DNA of 64,000 bases from an uncultured Candidatus Melainabacteria bacterium. GTDB lineage: Bacteria; Cyanobacteriota; Vampirovibrionia; Gastranaerophilales; Gastranaerophilaceae. Position 1 is the stretch's first letter, and the number at the start of each line of letters is the position of its first letter. Made by a program: the position numbers and the translations under genes. Positions 16,527 to 25,346 of this stretch are shown here, one piece after another. Below the pieces are notes generated by a model, which had not been told where the DNA came from, searched no databases, and saw only the letters and a program-made list of their open reading frames with translations. The DNA lies in assembly GCA_934699705.1 (NCBI GenBank), contig CAKUXD010000001.1, positions 59,824 to 123,823 of the forward strand, given 5' to 3'.

Positions 16527-16904
16527 ATGAGCAACGTAGAAACTATTTTAGAATCAATTGAAAAATTAACTTTATTAGAAGCAGCTGAATTAGTAAAAGC
16601 AATGGAAGAAAAATTCGGCGTATCAGCAGCAGCTCCAGTAGCAGTAGCAGCAGCTCCAGCAGCTGCAGCAGCAGACGCAGGTGATGCAGCAGATGCAGAA
16701 GTAACTGTTGTATTAGCTTCAGCTGGTGCTAACAAAATCGCTGTATTAAAAGAAGTTCGTGCTATCACAGGTTTAGGCTTAAAAGAAGCTAAAGATTTAG
16801 TTGATGGCGCTCCAAAACCAGTTAAAGAAAACATTAAAAAAGAAGATGCAGAAGCTATCAAGAAACAACTTGAAGCAGCTGGTGCAACTGTTGAAATCAA
16901 ATAG
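16527..16904 (+). CDS. rplL: 50S ribosomal protein L7/L12
   Basis: 125 residues. N-terminal dimerisation domain ('[19 protein letters not shown]'), an Ala-rich hinge (residues 32-58) and the factor-binding C-terminal domain ('[34 protein letters not shown]'). It recruits translation GTPases. It is the second gene of the rplJ operon and is followed at once by a terminator. Confidence 0.97.
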   Translation: MSNVETILESIEKLTLLEAAELVKAMEEKFGVSAAAPVAVAAAPAAAAADAGDAADAEVTVVLASAGANKIAVLKEVRAITGLGLKEAKDLVDGAPKPVKENIKKEDAEAIKKQLEAAGATVEIK

Positions 16905-16926
16905 TTTTGATTTTATCAAACTTTTT

Positions 16927-16959
16927 AAAGAGGTTATCGTTTCGGTAGCCTCTTTTTTT
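16927..16959 (+). terminator. Rho-independent terminator of rplJL
   Basis: AAAGAGGTTATCG and CGGTAGCCTCTTT pair with two internal mismatches or wobbles around a 3-nt loop, followed by a T tract. Confidence 0.85.
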
Positions 16960-17066
16960 ACGAAATATACAATTGTAAACATTTGTAAATATGAATTTTT
17001 TGTCCCATGTTTTAGACTATTACTGGATTACCCCGAAAAGTAGTGTTTTTCATGCTTTTTGCCGAT

Positions 17067-17093
17067 TAAAGTATTATAAATTTGTGCCGATAT
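17067..17093 (+). promoter_or_regulatory. Sigma-28-type promoter of the third hook-like gene
   Basis: TAAAGTAT, 11 nt, GCCGATAT: near-perfect sigma-28 consensus at exact spacing, 37 nt before the ATG at 17131. A second GCCGAT just upstream (17061) lacks a matching -35. Confidence 0.75.
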
Positions 17094-17130
17094 AATAAGT
17101 GTAGAAGATAAAGAAAAAAGGAGTCTGCTT

Positions 17131-18768
17131 ATGGGTATGTCAGCTTCACAGGCAAGATTATTGTTTATCACGTCAAGAATGAATGATATTGAATTGAAGT
17201 CGCAACAAATTTCAAACACAAAAATTCGTTTAGCAGACGAATCAGAACAAGTTGCGAATGCATATACAAAAGCCTTGAATAAAACAAGATTACAAATTAC
17301 AGATCCATTGACTAAAACAACAAGTCAATTGACTTATAATTCAATTATGTCGCCAGATGGTATCATGAGTGGCGGTTATAATTTACAAACGGTTGATGGT
17401 AAAGTTGTTGTATCACATGATGTAGCTGCAGCTTTCGAAAGAAGAAGAGGTAATTCATATCAGGCTGAAAATATTTCATCATATCAAACTAATTATAACA
17501 ATGCTGTAAGCACATTAAATAAAGCAGAAGCAACTTTAAACAATTATTTAAAAAGTAAAGATGTAACAGTTAATAGTGATGGAACATTAAAATTTCCGAC
17601 AAAATTTGTAACATTATCACCTGTTTTAAAAAACGATACAAGTGGTACTGATGTTGTTCAAGGTGGTGGAAAAGTTCCAACAACAGATGGCGCAGGCTCA
17701 ACTGGTGGTGCAGGTGGCGCTGGTGGCGCTAAAGGCTCAGGAACAGTTCCGACAACAGATGGCGCAGGCTCAACTGGCGGCGCAGGTGGCGCAGGCGGTG
17801 TTAATGGTTCTGGAACAGTTCCGACAACAGACGGAGTAGGCTCAACTGGTGGCGCAGGTGGTGCTAAAGGTTCTGGAACAACCTCAGCAGGTGGTGGAGG
17901 TGGTGTTGATAACACTTGGCAACTTCCAAATTCAACTTCAACTTGGCTGCCAAATACAGATACAATAACTAGATATGAGAGAACAGTAACAAGTGGACCT
18001 GCTCCCTTAGACGCTCACTTAAACCCTAATGGATCTACTCTCCTTCCCCCTAATCCTAATAGTGGTATGCATAGAGTTATGCGAAAGCCAAATACAGTTG
18101 CAAGTGGAACTACAGGTGAATTAAAACGCTTTGAAAAGATAGAGCTATCTGCAACAGAACTACCTTCTTCGTTTGGCACCGTCCACCTAAAAAATCCAGG
18201 AACTGCAAAAATTCCTATGGAAGTATATTCAGATGCAGAAAAGAGTCAAATTCAAGCTCAGTATAATATATACAAACAAGATGTTTCAAACGCAAAACAA
18301 GCTGTTTCTGAGGCAAAGACTGCGTTAGATGATGCAAAAGCTAAGAATGCTTCAGTAACTGCAAATACAAGCGAATATAGCGGTGAATTTTATGAAAATC
18401 TGTTTAAGCAAATGGAAACAAGTGGTTATAAAGCGTATGATCAAAAATTGTTAAATAATCCAGAAGCTCTACAAGCTTACTTGGGTAACGGTGATTGGTG
18501 CCTTGGTAAGAAAAATGCAGATGGTAAATATGCTCAAACTTCAATTTCTTCATCTACGATGATTTCAGAGGTAACGGATAAGACTGATTTGGCAAAAGCT
18601 GAAGCTGAATACAATGCTAAAACTTTGAAAATTAATAACAAAGAAAAGAAATTGGATAATCAACTTAAAACTCTTGATACAGAACACTCTGCATTGAAGA
18701 CTGAACAAGAATCTATCAAATCCTTGATTAAGGATAACGTTGATAAATCCTTCAATTTATTCTCTTAG
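17131..18768 (+). CDS. Hook-like coiled-coil protein, paralogue 3 (MGMSASQARLL family)
   Basis: 545 residues with the same architecture as the two proteins at 1.3-4.0 kb. The N-terminus MGMSASQARLLFITSRM leads a helical domain. The C-terminal coiled coil ('TLDTEHSALKTEQESIKSL') ends FNLFS. The middle differs entirely: a Gly/Ala-rich tandem repeat (residues 182-250), then a Pro/Thr-rich stretch and another helical part (365-415). No signal peptide. The Shine-Dalgarno AAGGAG and a sigma-28-type promoter are clear. Export through a flagellar or type III-like route is inferred from the promoter and the paired terminal helices. Twenty-three nt downstream begins a HEPN/MNT pair on the same strand. 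Confidence 0.72.
   Translation: MGMSASQARLLFITSRMNDIELKSQQISNTKIRLADESEQVANAYTKALNKTRLQITDPLTKTTSQLTYNSIMSPDGIMSGGYNLQTVDGKVVVSHDVAAAFERRRGNSYQAENISSYQTNYNNAVSTLNKAEATLNNYLKSKDVTVNSDGTLKFPTKFVTLSPVLKNDTSGTDVVQGGGKVPTTDGAGSTGGAGGAGGAKGSGTVPTTDGAGSTGGAGGAGGVNGSGTVPTTDGVGSTGGAGGAKGSGTTSAGGGGGVDNTWQLPNSTSTWLPNTDTITRYERTVTSGPAPLDAHLNPNGSTLLPPNPNSGMHRVMRKPNTVASGTTGELKRFEKIELSATELPSSFGTVHLKNPGTAKIPMEVYSDAEKSQIQAQYNIYKQDVSNAKQAVSEAKTALDDAKAKNASVTANTSEYSGEFYENLFKQMETSGYKAYDQKLLNNPEALQAYLGNGDWCLGKKNADGKYAQTSISSSTMISEVTDKTDLAKAEAEYNAKTLKINNKEKKLDNQLKTLDTEHSALKTEQESIKSLIKDNVDKSFNLFS
17674..17880 (+). repeat. Three in-frame tandem repeats (72, 72 and 63 bp)
   Basis: Units start at 17674, 17746 and 17818. 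Each encodes 'VPTTDGAGSTGGAGG...GSGT'. The third lacks one Gly-Gly-Ala triplet and has two substitutions. They form a flexible Gly-rich linker. All length changes are multiples of 9 bp, so the frame is kept. Confidence 0.95.
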
Positions 18769-18791
18769 AATAAAATAAATGGTACACGCTT

Positions 18792-19211
18792 ATGAAAAAT
18801 GAAACAATTAGGTGGAAATCTCGATTTAATGGAGATTTCCACCCTAAATATATAGAATTTATTGATTTAATATCAAAACAAAAAGAATTTATGGAAAAAG
18901 AGGTTTTTGATGTTGAGTTTTGCATGTTTTTTGTTACAAGATTTATGAAGCTTTTTTTTGCTACAATAAAAGTGCTTAGAGAATTTATGCAATATCAAGG
19001 TATCTTTCAAGTCGATGCTAGAGAAGTTATAAAAGAAAGTTTTTCGATTGAAATTATTGAAGACGGGCAAGGCTGGATTGATATGATGTATGATGTTAAT
19101 CGTTTTCAAACTAAACTTCCAGAAAAAGAAGATTTAGAGTTGATTATAAATAAGTATTTTATCTTGATATCAAAGATAAATGAGTATTTAGAGAAAAAAT
19201 ATGGTGAATGA
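18792..19211 (+). CDS. HEPN-like nucleotidyltransferase-substrate-binding protein (HI0074 type)
   Basis: 139 residues, all helical. 'FFVTRFMKLFFATIKVLREFMQYQG', then 'DAREVIKESFSIEIIEDGQGWIDMMYDVNRFQ', fits the HI0074 family, which pairs with small MNT nucleotidyltransferases. The usual RN...H motif is replaced by 'DVNRFQTKL', so no R-x4-6-H ribonuclease site is visible. It overlaps the next gene by 4 nt. The pair resembles a HEPN/MNT toxin-antitoxin module, but the missing motif makes toxicity doubtful. Confidence 0.75.
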   Translation: MKNETIRWKSRFNGDFHPKYIEFIDLISKQKEFMEKEVFDVEFCMFFVTRFMKLFFATIKVLREFMQYQGIFQVDAREVIKESFSIEIIEDGQGWIDMMYDVNRFQTKLPEKEDLELIINKYFILISKINEYLEKKYGE

Positions 19212-20041
19212 TGAAAGATAAATATTTTGGAATTGGTGAATTTGCTTTTAATTTAATGATTGATTATTTCAAATTAAAAGAGGAAGTAAAATTTGTCAGA
19301 ATTTATGGTTCAAGATATAAAGGTGAAGGAAGACCTGCATCTGATATTGATTTACTTATTCAAGGAACATTTGAACATGAAAAAGTATATGAAATGAAAC
19401 AAGAGATAAATCAGTTAAAAATGCCGTATAGAATTGATTTTGTTGATGTATATTCTCCTGAAGCGTATGATATTAATTTTGTACAAAGGAATATTCTTTC
19501 AAGCAAATTAATCTATTCACGCTCTGATTATTTTGCAGATGAAGATGCAAAAGAAATAAATAAGGTTGATATAAAAAGAACTGATGAATATCCAAGATGG
19601 GTGTATAGATATTTCAATTATTTTGGTGAAAAATTAAAATCATTTTTACAAGATGCTGATGAAATGATTAGTTATCATGAGAATAATATAGATAATATCA
19701 GTTATCAAATAGAGTTATTTGGACGTTTTAAAAATATTTTTGAAGGCTGTTGGAAAGTTTACAAAGATTATTTGAAAGAAGTCTTGGGTATAAAATTATT
19801 TTTACCAAGAGAAATTTTTGAAGTCGCTGAACAAAAAGGCTTATCAGAAGATAAAAACGTTTGGTTTAACATGATTGATGATTTTAAAATCATGACAGAT
19901 TATGCTTTTGCTGATATTAATGATGAAATGATTTATAAATTAAAAACTTACTATATTCCTGCAATTAATGCAGAGAAAGAATACTTTCAAGACGAATATT
20001 TAGGATATGTAAAAGATAATAAATTTTTCCTCAATAATTAG
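19208..20041 (+). CDS. Fusion of MNT nucleotidyltransferase and HI0074/HEPN-like domain
   Basis: 277 residues. Residues 1-100 are a minimal nucleotidyltransferase with 'GSRYKGEGRPASDIDLLI' (Gly-Ser and the two metal-binding Asp) and a third Asp in 'YRIDFVDVY'. Residues 130-270 repeat the helical substrate-binding fold of the preceding gene ('FKNIFEGCWKVYKDYLKE', 'KNVWFNMIDDFKIMTDYAF'). In known pairs the MNT protein AMPylates and silences the HEPN toxin. Here one protein carries both halves and a separate HEPN-like protein is encoded upstream. No R-x4-6-H motif is seen in this half either. Confidence 0.8.
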   Translation: MMKDKYFGIGEFAFNLMIDYFKLKEEVKFVRIYGSRYKGEGRPASDIDLLIQGTFEHEKVYEMKQEINQLKMPYRIDFVDVYSPEAYDINFVQRNILSSKLIYSRSDYFADEDAKEINKVDIKRTDEYPRWVYRYFNYFGEKLKSFLQDADEMISYHENNIDNISYQIELFGRFKNIFEGCWKVYKDYLKEVLGIKLFLPREIFEVAEQKGLSEDKNVWFNMIDDFKIMTDYAFADINDEMIYKLKTYYIPAINAEKEYFQDEYLGYVKDNKFFLNN

Positions 20042-20140
20042 GACTTGAATTGTAAACAAATGTAAAAGCATGAGGTAAATTATAGCAAATTCTCACTTTA
20101 GAGTTGTTAAAATATAGGTAAGTGTGTGCATGGAGAATTC

Positions 20141-21163
20141 ATGAAAGTTAACTCGGTAAGTCCGCAAATCCAACAGAGCTTTCAGGCAAAGGAGCAAAAG
20201 CCTCAGAAGCTGAAGTATCACAAAGATACCCTATTAGAGAACGATTTAAAAACGAAATTAGAAATACAGGGTGATAAGCTAACAAAGGCTTTTACAACTT
20301 ATCCTGTAAAAGGTTTGAAGGGCGATAAAAACGCTAATTTTTATGAATTTTTAACAATGGGTACTGTCCCATATTTAGTTGGAAGTGCGGCATTAATGGC
20401 TGTTTTTAACCTTGCTAACAAATATTTTACTCCATTTGCACAATCAAAAGCAGGTTCAATTGGCAAAAAAATGGCGTTAGGCGTTGCAATGTATGGTGTT
20501 GCAAAAGAGGCTTCAAAATCATTAGTAAATATTCCTGTTAAAGCCATGACAGGTGTTGATACAGAAATGCCTTATGCAAAAGTTGTTGAAGGATTTCAAA
20601 GATTTGAAGGTGATAAAAACACAAAATCCGTAGAATACCATAAAGTATTTGAAAGTGTTGAATTTCCACGCTATGACTTATTATACGGAAAAACAACAGA
20701 AAATAGAAACGCATATTACGATAAAATAGCTAAAAAACTTGGTTTAGGTGAAAATTTAGCAAGTTCAGATAAAGAGGTTAAACCTCGCTTGAAGGATATT
20801 ATTGTTCGTTCAAACACTGCAAAAAGTATTTCGTCATACTTATGGGCAGCAACAGGTGTAGGTTTAGCGGTTCAAAAACCTTGGGATAACTTCTTTGTTT
20901 CAGCAACAAAAGGACAAGGTATTGCAAAAGTTGCGAACATGGCTCGTTCATTCGGTAATAATTTTGTAAAAGCCGCAAAAGATTTATGGACTGGTGGAGC
21001 AAATCCTACAAAACTTCAAAAATACGCAGGTAAAGCATTAATCGGCTCTGCGGTGTTAGCAACAGTAATCGGCGTTGCAAATACAGTTATAAGTGCAAGA
21101 AAATCAGCAAAATTAGAAGATAAAAATATTTTTGATGATAGCAGAAAGGTTGTGGTGGATTAA
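20141..21163 (+). CDS. Membrane-associated protein of unknown function, first gene of a GH13 operon
   Basis: About 340 residues starting at the ATG at 20141 (GGAG upstream; a GTG at 20126 is rejected). The polar N-terminus has a 'QSFQAKEQ' motif. Two hydrophobic stretches follow ('VPYLVGSAALMAVFNLANKYF', 'SIGKKMALGVAMYGVAKEA') and one near the C-terminus ('GKALIGSAVLATVIGVANTVI'). The segment 'LVNIPVKAMTGVDTEMPY' resembles one in the next gene ('LAIGAPAKAIHGFDPTQEY'), so the two are diverged relatives. No family is recognised. Gaps to the next genes are 1 and 11 nt. Confidence 0.65.
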   Translation: MKVNSVSPQIQQSFQAKEQKPQKLKYHKDTLLENDLKTKLEIQGDKLTKAFTTYPVKGLKGDKNANFYEFLTMGTVPYLVGSAALMAVFNLANKYFTPFAQSKAGSIGKKMALGVAMYGVAKEASKSLVNIPVKAMTGVDTEMPYAKVVEGFQRFEGDKNTKSVEYHKVFESVEFPRYDLLYGKTTENRNAYYDKIAKKLGLGENLASSDKEVKPRLKDIIVRSNTAKSISSYLWAATGVGLAVQKPWDNFFVSATKGQGIAKVANMARSFGNNFVKAAKDLWTGGANPTKLQKYAGKALIGSAVLATVIGVANTVISARKSAKLEDKNIFDDSRKVVVD

Positions 21164-21164
21164 T

Positions 21165-23510
21165 ATGACAATTACTGCAACTAATGGTATCAAAACTCAA
21201 CAATACATTAAACCTCAATCACCAAAAGGTAAATTGGTTTCATCATCAATTCTTCCTAGTTGGAAAGACACAAAATACAATATTAAGGCCTTAAAACATG
21301 GTTTGACAGGCAAAGCGAATGACCATGAATTAGGTAAATTAAACGATGTAGGCATGAAAGTTGGCGCTGTTGCTTTAGCTAGTTATTTAGCAACTCAAAA
21401 AGCTACTCCAAAAACAAAATTAATGGAGTTTGTAGGTTTAGCAGCTTTCTTTGGTGCAATGAAATTATGGCCAAAGTTAGCTATTGGCGCACCAGCAAAG
21501 GCTATTCATGGTTTTGACCCAACTCAAGAGTATGAAGATAGTTTTGGACGCAAAAAACCATTCTTCCAAGATCCGCAATATACGCCTTGGGACGTTTATT
21601 CAGATGAACAATTGAAAAAAATCGGTGATAAAATGGGTGTAGATAAAAACGCTCAGGACAGAAACGATTTAACAAAAGCAAACATGAAGAAAATTGCAAC
21701 AAAAAATAATACTTTATGGATGTTAACTGCAGGTTTAGCTTCTGCTGTGTTCTCTGCTTTAGCTTGTAACAAGGCTGAAAAAGTTATTGACCCAGCTTTA
21801 GAAAAAGTAAATAATACAAAAGCTGATAAAATGCTTCAAAATTTTGACAAAGAAGCTGAAAAACGTGTAAATAATAATATGCAAAAAGATTTAGATAAGA
21901 TTTTTGCAGAAAATAAAGGCAAAACTCTTGATAATAAATTAGTTTCAGCAATTTCTGACAGATTAGCAAAAGGTTTAGATCCAGTTACAGCTGAGGGTGT
22001 TCAAGAAGATATGAAGAATATCTTAATGAACGGCAAGTCTGTTGTTAATGAATCTTTAGCAGAAAAAATTGCCAACGGTTCTAAAAAAGTTTTAGCTCAA
22101 AAATTCACAGAAGAACAAGTTGAAAAATTAGTTCCAACAAAAGAAGAATTAACAAAACATTTTGAAGATAAACAAGTTATGGGTAAGGAAGTTTCAGAAG
22201 ATGAAGCTGTTGAAATCCGTTCATCAGTTGCACAATTAGTTCTTGCGAAAGCAAAAACTCAAGGTATGAATACTGAAAACTTAAAATCTATCAAAAAGGG
22301 TATTTCTTTAGTTGCTGATAAAGCTATAAAATCAAATTCAGCTTCAGTTCTTGATGAAACTGCAATGAAAAAAGTTAGCGAAATTGCAAAAACAATGAGC
22401 GAATTACAGGCAAAAACATCTGTTCTTGATGATTATGCGCAAATAAAAGTTGCAGATAAGCCAGAAACTGTTATTGCAAATTACTGGAATACTGTTTCTT
22501 CAGGTTTAATCAAAACTTTAGGCATTGATTTCAAGGAAATGGAAAAAGTTAGAAACAACCGAGAATTAGTTCAAGGTTTGGTAAGAAATAAAATCGAAGA
22601 AGTAACATCTGATGATGCAAAATACGAAAAAGCTATTGGTGAAATTGCAAATTCAGTTGCTCAATTAGATAAGAAAATTAAACCAGAAGACACTAAAAAA
22701 TATGTAGAGTTAGTTGGTAAAACTTACGATGATTATGCAGGTAAATTACATAATCAAGGTATGGAAGCAACTGCTAACAAGTTAACTGCATTGTCAGTAA
22801 ATGGTAAAGGTTCTTTAAAACGTGTAAAACAAGTTTATTTTGAAGAAAGAATCTCTGGTGTTAGAAATTCCTTCTCAAGATTAATCAATACTATGGACGT
22901 TTACAGAAGAATTTCAAAAGGCGAAGTTCCAAATGACGGTTCATCAAGAGAAGTTAAAGAGGCAATGTTAGAACTTGTTAAGCAAACTACATTACAAGGT
23001 CATTCTTCAGACCATTCAATCAAGTTCTATTTCAACAGAAATCAAAATCCTAATGCAGATACAAGTGCAGTAGAGATTAAAGACGGCAAAGTAGTTAATA
23101 AATACTTTGATAAAAATAAAGGTGTTGATATTCCTGCTGATTACGATTTTTATCAAAAAGCTATGAATTATATGTATAATTCACAAATGGATAAAACAAC
23201 GGTAGAAGCATTGAAAAAAGCTGGTATTGAACAACAAATCAATACTTATAATAATGAAGTATTTACAAAAATTGGTGGTGCAGATTACTTTACAAAACCA
23301 AACCACAAAACAACAGGTGATGCGGGTGCATCTTCTGAATATAAATTCTTATTATTAGGTGTAGCGCCTGATGAAATGATGACAAAAACAGTTCAGCAAT
23401 CGTATAACTCTAAAAAATGGGGCAATACTTTTGGAACAGTTGGTGCAGTGTTAACAGGTTTAACTGTCGCAGCGCAATTCTTATTCGGAAAAGGTAAGGC
23501 AGTTAAGTAG
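21165..23510 (+). CDS. Large helical membrane-associated protein, second gene of the GH13 operon
   Basis: 781 residues from the ATG at 21165. N-terminal hydrophobic segments ('VGAVALASYLATQ', 'FVGLAAFFGAMKLW', 'LWMLTAGLASAVFSALAC') precede a long Lys/Glu-rich helical region (230-600). A C-terminal domain ends in another hydrophobic helix ('GTVGAVLTGLTVAAQFLF'). It is related to the preceding protein in its first 200 residues. It may anchor or organise something at the membrane; no enzyme motif is visible. Family unknown. Confidence 0.65.
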   Translation: MTITATNGIKTQQYIKPQSPKGKLVSSSILPSWKDTKYNIKALKHGLTGKANDHELGKLNDVGMKVGAVALASYLATQKATPKTKLMEFVGLAAFFGAMKLWPKLAIGAPAKAIHGFDPTQEYEDSFGRKKPFFQDPQYTPWDVYSDEQLKKIGDKMGVDKNAQDRNDLTKANMKKIATKNNTLWMLTAGLASAVFSALACNKAEKVIDPALEKVNNTKADKMLQNFDKEAEKRVNNNMQKDLDKIFAENKGKTLDNKLVSAISDRLAKGLDPVTAEGVQEDMKNILMNGKSVVNESLAEKIANGSKKVLAQKFTEEQVEKLVPTKEELTKHFEDKQVMGKEVSEDEAVEIRSSVAQLVLAKAKTQGMNTENLKSIKKGISLVADKAIKSNSASVLDETAMKKVSEIAKTMSELQAKTSVLDDYAQIKVADKPETVIANYWNTVSSGLIKTLGIDFKEMEKVRNNRELVQGLVRNKIEEVTSDDAKYEKAIGEIANSVAQLDKKIKPEDTKKYVELVGKTYDDYAGKLHNQGMEATANKLTALSVNGKGSLKRVKQVYFEERISGVRNSFSRLINTMDVYRRISKGEVPNDGSSREVKEAMLELVKQTTLQGHSSDHSIKFYFNRNQNPNADTSAVEIKDGKVVNKYFDKNKGVDIPADYDFYQKAMNYMYNSQMDKTTVEALKKAGIEQQINTYNNEVFTKIGGADYFTKPNHKTTGDAGASSEYKFLLLGVAPDEMMTKTVQQSYNSKKWGNTFGTVGAVLTGLTVAAQFLFGKGKAVK

Positions 23511-23521
23511 GAAATCAGAAA

Positions 23522-25282
23522 ATGTTAAATGTTCAATTAATTAAATCAAATATTTTAAATGTAAAAAATAACAACCAACAAGCATCAAGAAAAGTAATGC
23601 CAAACTTTACAAGTAATGCAAATGCTTATATGTCAAGTCCATTGAAAAATTACCTAGATGCGCAGGCTGTTATGAATAAAACAATGGTTAAAACAGCGCC
23701 AGTAAAAGAAGTTGCAATAGTTACAGATAAAAAAATTGCAGAACCTGAATATAAAAATAATTTAAAATCAATGTTGCAAAATAACGAAGCAAAAATTTTA
23801 GCAATCGTTCCTAGAACTTTTAATGCAAAAGATGAAAATGGCGATGAAAAAATTACAGGAAACGAACAACATGGTACATTTTTAAACGCGATTGAAAGAC
23901 TAGATGAGATTCAGGCAGAAGGTTTTAACACCTTCCATATTTTACCAATTCACCCAACTGGTAAAAAACATGCAATGGGTTTAGCTGGTTCAATATATTC
24001 ACCATTAGACTTTTTAGCTATTGACCCAAACTTGATTGATAAAAACGACAAACGCTCTCCAGAAGACCAAGTAAGAGAATTTACAAAGCAATGCCACAAA
24101 CGCGGTATTAAGGTTATGTTAGATTTACCAAGTTGTTCTTCTTATGATTTATACTTGCAAAAGCCAGAATTAATGGCAAAAGAACGTGATGGTCAAGCAA
24201 AAACGCCTCAAGGGTGGAATGATATCAGAATGTTTCAACCGTTTGCAGATGAAACAAAAAGAGAGTTAAACCCTGATTTATTAGATTTACATAAAAAATA
24301 TGTTGATATGTGTGTTGATTTAGGTATTGACGGTATTCGTGCCGATGTTGCTCGTGCGAAACCTACTGAATTTTGGGATATTATTATTCCATACTCACAC
24401 TCAAAAGATCCTGAATTTGGTTGGTTAGGTGAAACTTATACTTATGAAGATGCATCACCACAAGCTAATATGCCTTATGATAGACCAGAGGACTCTCTAA
24501 GAGCAGGTTTTGACGCATATTATGGACAATATCATATTTTCCACGAATGGAAAGGCGCAAAAGACTTAAATGACTTTGTAAAAGAAAATATTGAAATGTC
24601 TAACAGATTAGAAAAAGGTAAATCAATTATTGGTTCATTTACAACTCACGATGATATTTCGCCAATGTTCCATGGTGGTGTAGAATATTGTAATTTAACT
24701 GCAGGTTTACAAGCAACTTTGCCTATGTTAAATCCATATTACGTAGATGGCTATCAATCAGGTGATTATTATGTTTACGGTTATGACCATGAAAAATCAG
24801 AAGAATCTGAAACAGATTGCCATGAAATGACAGTTCATAGAGGTAAATTAGATATTTTCAATTTGTCAAGAAAACCTGGTGGAAAAAATCCTGAAATTGG
24901 TAAATTTATGACTGAAACTTTCAAAATGAGAGATAAACATCAAGATTTGATTACAAAAGGGTCATTCATTGAATTGGATAAGAAAAATGATAAAGATGAT
25001 CAAGTAATTGCTTACGCAAGACACAAAGACGGCAAAACTTTGTTGGTTGTAGCAAATAAAAATATTAACAGAAATGTAACTGCAACTGTAAAAGTTCCAA
25101 CAATGAAATCAACACAAGAGTTGAAAAATCTATTACCAGCTTATGGTAAACAATCGAAATATCAAGCTGGTGAAGGCGAGTTAAAGGTGGATTTAGCACC
25201 TTCAAGAGTTCATGTGTTTGAAATTGATACGCCAAATATTGAACAGGCTTGTGAAGGCAAAGTTTACAAACAAAACTTATAA
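23522..25282 (+). CDS. GH13 alpha-amylase-family enzyme, intracellular
   Basis: 586 residues. A non-catalytic N-terminus (1-75, containing 'MPNFTSNANAY') precedes a TIM barrel with all GH13 regions: 'FHILPIHPTG', nucleophile Asp in 'GIDGIRADVARAK', general acid Glu in 'FGWLGETYTYED' and 'GSFTTHDDIS'. A beta C-terminal domain follows. The enzyme would hydrolyse or transfer alpha-glucans, perhaps stored glycogen. There is no signal peptide. It is third in an operon with two membrane-associated proteins of unknown role, an unusual setting for an amylase. An insertion 'KSEESETDCHEMTVHRG' is of unknown meaning. Confidence 0.85.
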   Translation: MLNVQLIKSNILNVKNNNQQASRKVMPNFTSNANAYMSSPLKNYLDAQAVMNKTMVKTAPVKEVAIVTDKKIAEPEYKNNLKSMLQNNEAKILAIVPRTFNAKDENGDEKITGNEQHGTFLNAIERLDEIQAEGFNTFHILPIHPTGKKHAMGLAGSIYSPLDFLAIDPNLIDKNDKRSPEDQVREFTKQCHKRGIKVMLDLPSCSSYDLYLQKPELMAKERDGQAKTPQGWNDIRMFQPFADETKRELNPDLLDLHKKYVDMCVDLGIDGIRADVARAKPTEFWDIIIPYSHSKDPEFGWLGETYTYEDASPQANMPYDRPEDSLRAGFDAYYGQYHIFHEWKGAKDLNDFVKENIEMSNRLEKGKSIIGSFTTHDDISPMFHGGVEYCNLTAGLQATLPMLNPYYVDGYQSGDYYVYGYDHEKSEESETDCHEMTVHRGKLDIFNLSRKPGGKNPEIGKFMTETFKMRDKHQDLITKGSFIELDKKNDKDDQVIAYARHKDGKTLLVVANKNINRNVTATVKVPTMKSTQELKNLLPAYGKQSKYQAGEGELKVDLAPSRVHVFEIDTPNIEQACEGKVYKQNL

Positions 25283-25317
25283 TTGACAGAACATTAAATA
25301 ACACGTAAAGATATTAT

Positions 25318-25346
25318 AGGGATGAGAAATCGTCCCTTTTATTTTT
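25318..25346. terminator. Bidirectional terminator between convergent genes
   Basis: AGGGATGA, GAAA tetraloop, TCGTCCCT, then TTTATTTTT. It lies between the GH13 gene and the minus-strand glycosyltransferase, partly inside the latter's 3' end. Confidence 0.75.

Noticed and set aside
17674..17880. Regular repeats as a possible CRISPR array
   Set aside because: Repeats are adjacent, in frame and without unique spacers; they lie inside a coding region.
17642..17915. Two frames opposite or shifted across the Gly-rich repeats (Gln/Ala- and Pro-rich)
   Set aside because: Low-complexity shadows of the tandem repeats in the real gene; no binding sites.
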